Assembly (NCBI GenBank): GCA_947501315.1
Contig: CANMXH010000136.1
Span: forward strand, 1-6,186
Length of the DNA stretch: 6,186 nt
Source of the DNA: Caulobacteraceae bacterium
GTDB lineage: Bacteria > Pseudomonadota > Alphaproteobacteria > Caulobacterales > Caulobacteraceae
Direction of reading: 5' to 3'
Part shown: positions 1 to 4,802 of the stretch, piece by piece
How the letters are laid out: each line of letters opens with the position of its first letter
Position numbering within the stretch: the stretch's first letter is position 1
The notes under the pieces: generated by a model
Databases searched by the model: none
What the model saw: the letters and a program-made list of their open reading frames with translations, nothing else
Told to the model about the DNA's origin: nothing
Made by a program: the position numbers and the translations under genes

Positions 1-84
1 CCCATGGTCGTGCAACGCGGGCCTGCGTCAAGCGCACGGCACCGGGAAGGGGAGACGGACCGCGGAATCGTGTAAGCCATAGCC

Positions 85-1116
85 ATGCAGTCCATCGAAT
101 TCCCCATCCCCGGCATCCTGCCCTGCCAGTCCATCGAGGCCCTGATCGCGGCCGGCGCGATCGCCTCGGACACCCCCTTCGACGCCGATCAGGTCCAGCC
201 GGCCAGTCTGGACCTGCGCCTGTCCGACCAGGCCTGGCGCGTCCGGGCCTCCTTCCTGCCGGGCCAGCGCACGGTCGAGGACCGGATCTCCGATGTCTCG
301 ATGCACACCATCGACCTGTCGCCAGGCGTCGTGCTGGAGCGCGGCTGCGTCTACATCGTACGGCTGCAGGAGCGGCTGAGCCTGCCGAAAGGCCTGATCG
401 CCCGCGCCAATCCCAAGAGCTCGACCGGCCGGGTCGACGTCTTCGTCCGGCTGCTGACCGATCGCGGCGGGCGTTTCGACGATGTGGCCGAGGGCTATGA
501 GGGGGCGCTGTATCTGGAGATTTCGCCCCAGACCTTCCCCATCCTCGTCCGTCCGGGCACCCGTCTGAACCAGCTGCGGCTCAAGGCCGGCGAGCCACCC
601 CGGCTGGAGACCCGCAGCGTCGGGGTCGAGCTGCAGGGCGGCGAGGGCTCGATCGTCGGCTTCCGCGGCCGCCGCCACGCCGGGGTGGTCGACCTCGACA
701 ATATCGACGGCCATGACCCGCGCGACTTCTGGGAGCCGCTGACCCTGCGGCGCGGCGAACTGCTGCTGGACCCGGGGGAGTTCTACATCCTCGCCTCATC
801 CGACGACGTCGAAATCCCCGTCGACCAGGCCGCCGAAATGACCCCGATCGATCCGTCAGTCGGCGAGTTCCGCGTCCACTACGCCGGCTTCTTCGATCCC
901 GGCTTCGGCACAGACGAGGCCCACGGCGCCGGCTCCAAGGGCGTGCTCGAGGTCCGCACCCACGACACCCCCTTCCTGCTGGAACACGGCCAGATCGTCG
1001 CCCGGCTGGTCTATGAGCCGCTGACCGAACGCCCCACCCGCCTCTACGGCGAGGGCGGCAGCCACTACCAGCGGCAGGGGCTGAAGCTGTCGAAGCATTT
1101 CCGGCCGTGGGGGTGA
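85..1116 (+). CDS. dcd: dCTP deaminase, long two-domain form
   Basis: Cytoplasmic enzyme of pyrimidine deoxynucleotide metabolism, deaminating dCTP to dUTP on the route to dTMP. The 343-residue product is much longer than the roughly 190-residue E. coli Dcd and matches the alphaproteobacterial long form (Pfam PF06559 type). The N-terminal half carries QPASLDLRL (39-47), the signature-like KSSTGR (111-116) and GYEGALYLEI (137-146), with E145 where the family's catalytic Glu is expected. The C-terminal half repeats the dUTPase-like layout: YILASSDDVEIP (234-245), GEFRVHYAGFFDPGFG (260-275), GVLEVRTHDTPF (286-297). The second copy lacks the SSxGR motif, so I infer one catalytic-type and one divergent repeat. 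The start is well bounded: an in-frame TAA lies at 73-75 and ATG 85 is the first start codon after it. There is no Shine-Dalgarno sequence at normal spacing; a purine-rich stretch at 44-56 is too far away. The gene converges on the MFS gene. Confidence 0.93.
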   Translation: MQSIEFPIPGILPCQSIEALIAAGAIASDTPFDADQVQPASLDLRLSDQAWRVRASFLPGQRTVEDRISDVSMHTIDLSPGVVLERGCVYIVRLQERLSLPKGLIARANPKSSTGRVDVFVRLLTDRGGRFDDVAEGYEGALYLEISPQTFPILVRPGTRLNQLRLKAGEPPRLETRSVGVELQGGEGSIVGFRGRRHAGVVDLDNIDGHDPRDFWEPLTLRRGELLLDPGEFYILASSDDVEIPVDQAAEMTPIDPSVGEFRVHYAGFFDPGFGTDEAHGAGSKGVLEVRTHDTPFLLEHGQIVARLVYEPLTERPTRLYGEGGSHYQRQGLKLSKHFRPWG

Positions 1117-1120
1117 AGGC

Positions 1121-1190
1121 GAGGGCTTAGGGCTTAGGGAAGCCGCGCGGCTCTGACTACCAAGACCTAAGCCCCAAGCCCTAAGCCCTA
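1121..1190. repeat. Inverted array of 7-nt unit (TAGGGCT) between convergent genes
   Basis: The left side reads GAGGGCT-TAGGGCT-TAGGGAA from 1121 to 1141. The right side, read on the minus strand from 1190 down to 1163, is TAGGGCT-TAGGGCT-TGGGGCT-TAGGTCT. Segments 1122-1135 and 1176-1189 are perfect 14-nt inverted copies, and the arms extend to 16 of 17 (1122-1138 with 1173-1189). An alternative register pairs 1130-1138 with 1166-1174. The sequence between the arms begins with a perfect 12-bp palindrome, AGCCGCGCGGCT (1141-1152). It lies between dcd (+) and the MFS gene (-), and TAG of the right-most unit is the MFS stop codon. A hairpin from either strand could end or protect both transcripts, but there is no T-tract, so a classical intrinsic terminator is not shown. 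Confidence 0.85.
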
Positions 1191-2462
1191 CTCCAGCCGA
1201 TCCGCCTTCCTCAGGTCCGGGAACCACCGCGCCCAGAGACCCGTCGCCGCCAGCGCGCCCAGACCGCCGTACACCGCCGCGCCGATGGGGCCGAGGAAAC
1301 GCACCGCGACGCCGGAATAGGCCTCGCCCAGCTCGTTGGACGCGCCGATGAACAGCATGGACACGGACGAGACGCGCCCGCGCATGTGATCGGGTGTGGC
1401 CAGCTGGATCAGGGTCTGGCGGATGTTGACGCTGATCATGTCCGCCGCCCCGCCGAGGAACAGCACCGCGCCCGACAGCCAGACGCTGGTCGACAGGCCG
1501 AAGGTCAGGGTGCAGAGGCCGAACACGGCGACCGAGACGAACATCCATTTGCCGGCGTGTTTCACGATCGGGAACCGGCTCAGATAAAGGGCCACAAGCA
1601 GGGCCCCGGCCCCGAACGACGCCCGCAGCAGCCCGAAACCGACGGCGCCGACATGCAGGATGTCGGCCGCAAAGATCGGCGTCAGCAGGGCCACGCCCGC
1701 CAGCAGCACCACGATCAGGTCCAGCGAAATGGCCCCGAGCACAATCTTTGTGTTCCAGACATAGGCCAGCCCCTCCTTGACCTGATCGACGGGCGAGACA
1801 TGGGTCGGGGACGCAGCCGGCTTGCCGCTGGTGCGGATCAGGACAAGGCTGGCGAAGCCGATCGCGAACATGACCAGCGCTACGCCATAGGCACCAGGCA
1901 CCGAGAAGCCGACGATCACCCCGCCGAGCGCGGGGCCGGCTATGGCCCCGGTCTGGAAGGCGATGGACTGGGCCGCGATGGCCGACGGCAGGGCGCGACG
2001 CCCGACCACCATGGGCAGGAAGGCCTGGCTGGCCGGGGCGAGGAAGGCCCGCGCCGCGCCGAAGACGGCGGCCACCGCCAGCAGCCCCCACAGCGGTGGC
2101 GATCCGTGCAGCGCCATGAACAGGAAGGCGAGCGCGCAGCCGCCCTCGACCATGACCGACAGGGTGACGGTATGCTTGCGGTCGCGCCGGTCGGCCAGTG
2201 CCCCGGCCGGCAGGGTCAGGGCCAGCAGCGGCAGGAACTGACACAGGCCGACGAGGCCCAGATACAGGCTCGCCTCGGCCACCGGATGGTCGCGTCGGGC
2301 GATCTCATAGACCTGCCACAGCAGGGCCGAGGACTGGATCTGGATACCGAGCACCGCCGCCACCCGCCCGACCCACAGCAGTCGGAAGTCGCGGATAGCC
2401 CAGGGGCTGGCTGGCCCTTCAGGCGGCAGGACCGGCTCTGTCGTCTCGATTGGTCCGGTCAC
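1188..2462 (-). CDS. MFS transporter, MFS_3/EntS-like exporter family
   Basis: Twelve-helix-type inner-membrane transporter of 424 residues, a usual length for this family. Hydrophobic segments run through nearly the whole protein, roughly 28-50, 67-90, 99-119, 122-143, 165-187, 190-210, 240-262, 273-293, 306-324, 327-346, 365-385 and 391-411. The loop after the second helix, GALADRRDRK (87-96), is the MFS motif A. DFRLLWVGR (25-33) near the N-terminus and MRGRVSSV (360-367) with NELGE (376-380) in the second half resemble the EntS-type exporter family, which exports siderophores or drugs; the substrate here cannot be told. The start is GTG at 2462-2460, sharing four bases (GTGA) with the stop of the cupin gene, so translation is probably coupled; the Shine-Dalgarno sequence is poor. 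The stop TAG at 1190-1188 lies in the heptamer repeat. Confidence 0.9.
   Translation of the reverse strand: MTGPIETTEPVLPPEGPASPWAIRDFRLLWVGRVAAVLGIQIQSSALLWQVYEIARRDHPVAEASLYLGLVGLCQFLPLLALTLPAGALADRRDRKHTVTLSVMVEGGCALAFLFMALHGSPPLWGLLAVAAVFGAARAFLAPASQAFLPMVVGRRALPSAIAAQSIAFQTGAIAGPALGGVIVGFSVPGAYGVALVMFAIGFASLVLIRTSGKPAASPTHVSPVDQVKEGLAYVWNTKIVLGAISLDLIVVLLAGVALLTPIFAADILHVGAVGFGLLRASFGAGALLVALYLSRFPIVKHAGKWMFVSVAVFGLCTLTFGLSTSVWLSGAVLFLGGAADMISVNIRQTLIQLATPDHMRGRVSSVSMLFIGASNELGEAYSGVAVRFLGPIGAAVYGGLGALAATGLWARWFPDLRKADRLE
2459..2462 (-). promoter_or_regulatory. GTGA stop/start overlap coupling cupin and MFS genes
   Basis: On the minus strand the four bases GTGA contain the GTG start of the MFS gene and the TGA stop of the cupin gene. 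The sequence just upstream has no convincing Shine-Dalgarno sequence, so the MFS protein is probably made by ribosomes that terminate on the cupin gene and re-initiate. This supports a single transcript for the pair. Confidence 0.8.
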
Positions 2463-2929
2463 GTGCGGCGGTCGACTTTCGGATAGGATGTGCCGTCGCG
2501 GTGGAAATAGCCGTCACCGCGAAAAACCATGTCGATGTCAGGATAGTCGCCGGAATCCCCGCCCGGCGTGCGCGTGCCGACCTCAAGCAAGACCGCCTCG
2601 GCGCCGGAGCGGTTCTCGATCTTGTGGCCGTTGGGCACGCCCGCCTTCCAGCCCGCACAATCGCCGGCGCGCAGGAGGGTCTCTCCGTCATCCTCGACCA
2701 GCACGACCTCGCCCGATACGACCCAGACGAACTCGTCCTCGCCCTCGTGCCAGTGGCGCTGGCTCGACCAGGCCCCGGCCGGCAGGCGCAGCAAATTGAC
2801 CCCGAACTGGTCCAGCCCGACCGCATCGCCCAGCCGCCAGCGGCGGCGCGCCTTGCAGGGTCCGGCGAATTCTTCCGGATAGCCGGTGCCGTGGCCGGTC
2901 GGGGCGGCGTCTATGTCGATCTTCGGCAT
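2459..2929 (-). CDS. Single-domain cupin protein
   Basis: Small soluble beta-barrel protein of 156 residues. Cupin motif 1 is HWHEGEDEFVWVVSGE (59-74), with H59, H61 and E66 as expected metal ligands. Motif 2 is GDCAGWKAGVPNGHKIEN (89-106), with H102 as the fourth ligand. The intact ligands suggest it binds a metal and may be an enzyme (dioxygenase, isomerase or similar) rather than only a sensor, but the substrate is unknown. A C-terminal tail with DYPDIDMVF (128-136) and FHRDGTSYP (142-150) is shared, from memory, with other proteobacterial cupins. I chose ATG 2929 because the sequence MPKIDID looks like a natural N-terminus and GAGAAG lies 10 nt upstream; an in-frame GTG at 2971 would add 14 residues and nearly run into dapE. 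It is the first gene of a unit with the MFS exporter, overlapping it by four bases, and is divergent from dapE. Confidence 0.88.
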   Translation of the reverse strand: MPKIDIDAAPTGHGTGYPEEFAGPCKARRRWRLGDAVGLDQFGVNLLRLPAGAWSSQRHWHEGEDEFVWVVSGEVVLVEDDGETLLRAGDCAGWKAGVPNGHKIENRSGAEAVLLEVGTRTPGGDSGDYPDIDMVFRGDGYFHRDGTSYPKVDRRT

Positions 2930-2977
2930 GGGATGGCGTCTTCTCGCAGTCGTCCGAACCCCGTAAAGCACAGCCTT
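2930..2977. promoter_or_regulatory. Divergent cupin/dapE intergenic region, promoters inferred
   Basis: These 48 bases separate the chosen starts of the cupin gene (-) and dapE (+), so both promoters must lie here or reach into the flanking coding sequence. On the plus strand a weak pair, TTCTCG (2941-2946) and TAAAGC (2964-2969) spaced 17 nt, would start transcription almost at the dapE ATG. dapE has no clear Shine-Dalgarno sequence. On the minus strand GAGAAG lies 10 nt before the cupin ATG. No operator-like palindrome stands out. Confidence 0.35.
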
Positions 2978-4138
2978 ATGAGCACCGCATCAACTCCCGT
3001 TATCGATCCTGTCTCCCTGACCCGCGACCTGATCCGCAGGCCCTCTGTCACCCCCGCCGACGAGGGGGCGATGGATGTGCTGGAACGCGCCCTGACCGGG
3101 CTCGGCTTCCATTGCCGCCGGATGAAATTCGAGGATATCGAGAACCTCTACGCCCGGCGCGGGACGGCCTCGCCCAATCTCTGTTTCGCCGGCCACACCG
3201 ATGTGGTGCCGACCGGCTCGACCGCGGCCTGGTCCTCCGGCCCGTTCGAGGCCGAGGTGAAGGACGGCATTCTCTACGGCCGGGGCGCGGTCGACATGAA
3301 AGGCGGCATCGCGGCCTGGGTGGCGGCGGTCTCGCAGATTCTGGCCGAGGGCGAGGTCCCCGGCAGCCTGTCCTTCCTGATCACCGGCGACGAAGAGGGC
3401 CCGGCCCTGCATGGCACCAAACGGGTGGTCGAGGCCCTGATGGCCGAGGGCGAGGTCATCGACGCCTGCGTGGTCGGCGAACCGTCCTCACAGCACGCCC
3501 TGGGCGACATGATCAAGATCGGGCGGCGCGGCTCGCTCAACACCTGGATCACCGTCCACGGCAAACAGGGCCATGTCGCCTATCCGGACCGTGCGGCCAA
3601 TCCGGTCCCGGTCCTGGCCCGGCTGGTCGCCCGTCTCGCCGATCACCGTCTGGACGACGGCTACGAGGCCTTCCAGCCGTCCAACCTCGAGCTGACCACG
3701 CTCGACGTCGGCAATACGGCGACCAATCTGATCCCGGCCGGGGCGCGCGGGCGGCTGAACATCCGCTTCAACCCGAACCACACCGGCGAGAGCCTGATGG
3801 CCTGGCTCAATGCCGAGGCGGGCAGGGCCCAGGCCGAAAGCGGACTGCGCATCGAGCTCGAGCACCTGCATTCGGGCGATGCCTTCCTGACCCAGACCGG
3901 GCCGTTCGTCACCGCCGTGCAGGACGCCGTGGAGGCTTCCACGGGCCGCCGTCCGGAGGCCTCGACCACCGGCGGCACCTCGGACGCCCGTTTCATCCGC
4001 GCCATGTGTCCGGTGCTGGAACTGGGTCTCGTCGGCCAGACCATGCACCAGATCGACGAACGCGCGCCCGTGGCCGAGATCGAGGCCCTGGCCGAGGTCT
4101 ATCGCGCGGTGATCGGGACCTATTTCGAGCGCGCCTGA
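2978..4138 (+). CDS. dapE: Succinyl-diaminopimelate desuccinylase
   Basis: Cytoplasmic M20-family zinc hydrolase that converts N-succinyl-LL-2,6-diaminopimelate to LL-diaminopimelate and succinate, in the pathway to lysine and peptidoglycan. The product has 386 residues, the usual DapE length. All residues known from Haemophilus DapE are in place: H73 and D75 in FAGHTDVVPTG, bridging D106 in GRGAVDMKGG, general base E139 and ligand E140 in TGDEEGPA, E168 in VGEPSS, H199 in GKQGHVAYP of the dimerisation domain, and H357 in QTMHQIDE. GGTSDARF (332-339) is also typical. The open frame continues far upstream (to 2450) but that part is antisense to the cupin gene; the homologous N-terminus, MSTASTPVIDPVSLTRDLI, begins at ATG 2978. 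There is no clear Shine-Dalgarno sequence, so a leaderless or very short leader is possible. A large inverted repeat follows 32 bases after the stop. Confidence 0.96.
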   Translation: MSTASTPVIDPVSLTRDLIRRPSVTPADEGAMDVLERALTGLGFHCRRMKFEDIENLYARRGTASPNLCFAGHTDVVPTGSTAAWSSGPFEAEVKDGILYGRGAVDMKGGIAAWVAAVSQILAEGEVPGSLSFLITGDEEGPALHGTKRVVEALMAEGEVIDACVVGEPSSQHALGDMIKIGRRGSLNTWITVHGKQGHVAYPDRAANPVPVLARLVARLADHRLDDGYEAFQPSNLELTTLDVGNTATNLIPAGARGRLNIRFNPNHTGESLMAWLNAEAGRAQAESGLRIELEHLHSGDAFLTQTGPFVTAVQDAVEASTGRRPEASTTGGTSDARFIRAMCPVLELGLVGQTMHQIDERAPVAEIEALAEVYRAVIGTYFERA

Positions 4139-4170
4139 GGCCATCTCTTGCGCAAGGCACCGCGCACAGT

Positions 4171-4348
4171 TGGTTCATCACAAAGGACACAAAGAAGGTC
4201 ACGAAGGACACCAAGGGTCCTGTGGGTGTCCCCGATCAATGCGGCGTACGCCGCAATCCTACGATGCGCGTGAGTGGACACCGGCGGGAAAGCGCCGCGG
4301 TCCCGTCGTGTCCTTTGTGACCTTCTTTGTGTCCTTCGTGATGAACCA
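4171..4348. repeat. 178-bp inverted-repeat element of AAGGACAC-like units
   Basis: The outer arms 4171-4213 and 4306-4348 are inverted copies with 40 of 43 matches, in perfect runs of 11, 20 and 8. Pairing continues with gaps to 4220/4299 (45 of 50), and a further 7-bp inner pair GGTGTCC (4225-4231) with GGACACC (4276-4282) shows the two halves are related for about 60-70 nt. Each arm is itself made of short units: AAGGACAC at 4183 and 4204 and AAGGTCAC at 4195, spaced 12 and 9 nt, so both strands give repetitive peptides such as HKGHKEGHEGH if translated. The element ends in TGGTTCATCAC at both outer edges and sits between the 3' ends of dapE and the 45-aa gene. It encodes no transposase. 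From memory, similar intergenic repeats occur in other proteobacteria, so it is probably a dispersed MITE- or REP-like family; it may also act as a bidirectional terminator. Confidence 0.85.
4240..4255. repeat. 16-bp perfect palindrome in the centre of the inverted-repeat element
   Basis: TGCGGCGTACGCCGCA is self-complementary over all 16 bases, with GTAC at its centre. It lies in the unpaired middle of the 178-bp element, between the inner GGTGTCC and GGACACC pair. It could be a protein-binding site or form a second small hairpin; sequence alone does not decide. Confidence 0.7.
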
Positions 4349-4392
4349 GCCATCGCCTTCAAGGGGCACCTGCCGCTCAGATCAGCACGGCT

Positions 4393-4530
4393 CTAGAACA
4401 GCAGGTCGAGGCCCAGCAGGGCGGCACCGAACATGGCGGCGAAGGCGACGAGACCATAGAAGGCGTCACGCAGCGGGCTGCCCCGGCGTTCCAGCCTCAT
4501 CGGCGGCAGTCTGACGGGCAGACCTCTCAT
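4393..4530 (-). CDS. Small single-pass membrane protein, 45 aa, hypothetical
   Basis: A short gene of 46 codons that a 60-residue cut-off would miss. The translation starts MRGLPVRLPPMRLERRG, a basic N-terminus with six Arg in the first 21 residues, followed by one hydrophobic segment from about residue 23 to 45 (AFYGLVAFAAMFGAALLG and then LDLLF). This predicts one inner-membrane helix with the N-terminus in the cytoplasm. Support for it being real: third codon positions are mostly G or C, and the Shine-Dalgarno sequence GGAGAGGG (4540-4533) is among the best in the window, with GGAG six bases before ATG. A second in-frame ATG (residue 11) has no such site. It is the last gene of the minus-strand group, 74 bases after the 64-aa gene, with a possible pseudoknot in that gap. 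I do not recognise a family and propose no function. Confidence 0.68.
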   Translation of the reverse strand: MRGLPVRLPPMRLERRGSPLRDAFYGLVAFAAMFGAALLGLDLLF

Positions 4531-4532
4531 GG

Positions 4533-4540
4533 CCCTCTCC
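4533..4540 (-). promoter_or_regulatory. Strong Shine-Dalgarno site of the 45-aa gene
   Basis: On the minus strand GGAGAGGG precedes the ATG at 4530-4528, with GGAG ending six bases before it. Most other genes here have weak sites, so this one both fixes the start of the small gene and argues that it is translated on its own. Confidence 0.7.
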
Positions 4541-4547
4541 AGTTCGA

Positions 4548-4595
4548 CCCCGGAAGGATGCGCCGGGTTTCTTGCCGGGGTGTTGAGAAACCTGG
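4548..4595 (-). promoter_or_regulatory. Possible H-type RNA pseudoknot in the 45-aa gene leader
   Basis: In minus-strand RNA, CCAGGUUUCU (4595-4586) can pair with AGAAACCCGG (4572-4563) over 9 of 10 positions. The loop contains CCCCGG (4580-4575), which pairs perfectly with CCGGGG (4553-4548) downstream. Crossing loops are about 5, 2 and 9 nt, which fits an H-type pseudoknot. It ends seven bases before the Shine-Dalgarno site. It could equally be a terminator-like hairpin for the 64-aa gene, or chance pairing in G+C-rich DNA. Confidence 0.35.
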
Positions 4596-4604
4596 TTGCC
4601 GCCC

Positions 4605-4799
4605 TCAGTGCAGCGTCGCCTCCAGCCGGGCGATCCGCCGGTCGAGGTCCGCCACCATCTCCTCAAGCCGCGCCTGTTCGGACTTCATGTCGACCGGCGT
4701 GCCGTCGTCATAGGTGAGCTGCGCGCCCTTGCCGATCAGGTCGAGGCGATAGAGGGCCGTCACCCGGCGGGCCTTCAGCCGCTCCAGTTCGTCGGCCAC
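4605..4799 (-). CDS. Small helix-hairpin-helix protein, 64 aa, gpW-like pattern
   Basis: The product has a first helix (about 2-22, ELERLKARRVTALYRLDLI), a short polar hairpin (GKGAQLTYDDGTPVDM, 23-38) and a second charged helix with heptad-like Leu/Ile spacing (40-62). This order, with GK before the hairpin and DG in its turn, resembles the fold of phage lambda head-joining protein gpW and related small structural proteins; that is a pattern comparison from memory, not a database match. The start is GTG at 4799-4797, only three bases (TCC) after the TGA of the amidohydrolase gene. GGAG (4815-4812) inside that gene is 12 nt away, so translation is likely coupled. Codon use resembles the neighbours and there is no other phage gene nearby. 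The function is unknown; a plain two-helix coiled-coil protein is the main alternative. Confidence 0.72.
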   Translation of the reverse strand: MADELERLKARRVTALYRLDLIGKGAQLTYDDGTPVDMKSEQARLEEMVADLDRRIARLEATLH

Positions 4800-4802
4800 G
4801 GA

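Noticed and set aside
1..75. C-terminal tail of an upstream plus-strand gene ending at TAA 73-75
   Set aside because: Twenty-four open codons with no recognisable motif, and the other plus frames are open for similar lengths, so no partial gene can be supported.
1121..1190. Telomere-like repeat or CRISPR array
   Set aside because: TAGGGCT only resembles telomere heptamers; the units are few, contiguous, inverted and internal to a bacterial chromosome, with no spacers.
1121..1190. Classical intrinsic terminator at the dcd/MFS junction
   Set aside because: A strong stem exists, but no T-tract follows it on either strand, so only a possible terminator role is kept in the repeat entry.
856..2244. 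462-residue minus-strand frame spanning the MFS gene, the heptamer repeat and the end of dcd
   Set aside because: It crosses a convergent junction, is rich in Arg/Pro/Gly, and overlaps two confident genes in another frame or strand.
1386..2486. Long plus-strand open frame opposite the MFS gene
   Set aside because: Its composition (Gln, Asp, Arg and Gly runs) is that of an antisense shadow, while the minus frame encodes a clear 12-helix transporter.
2450..2977. N-terminal extension of dapE by 176 residues in the same open frame
   Set aside because: It is antisense to the cupin gene, has no similarity to DapE, and the normal DapE N-terminus begins at ATG 2978. The frame is open only because G+C-rich DNA has few stops.
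3112..4320. 402-residue plus-strand frame overlapping dapE
   Set aside because: It is an out-of-frame reading of dapE that runs into the repeat element.
4170..4514. 114-residue protein with the HKGHKEGHEGH motif
   Set aside because: It is a translation of the inverted-repeat element, loses any pattern outside it, and runs antisense through the 45-aa gene. Such frames are typical artefacts of this repeat type.
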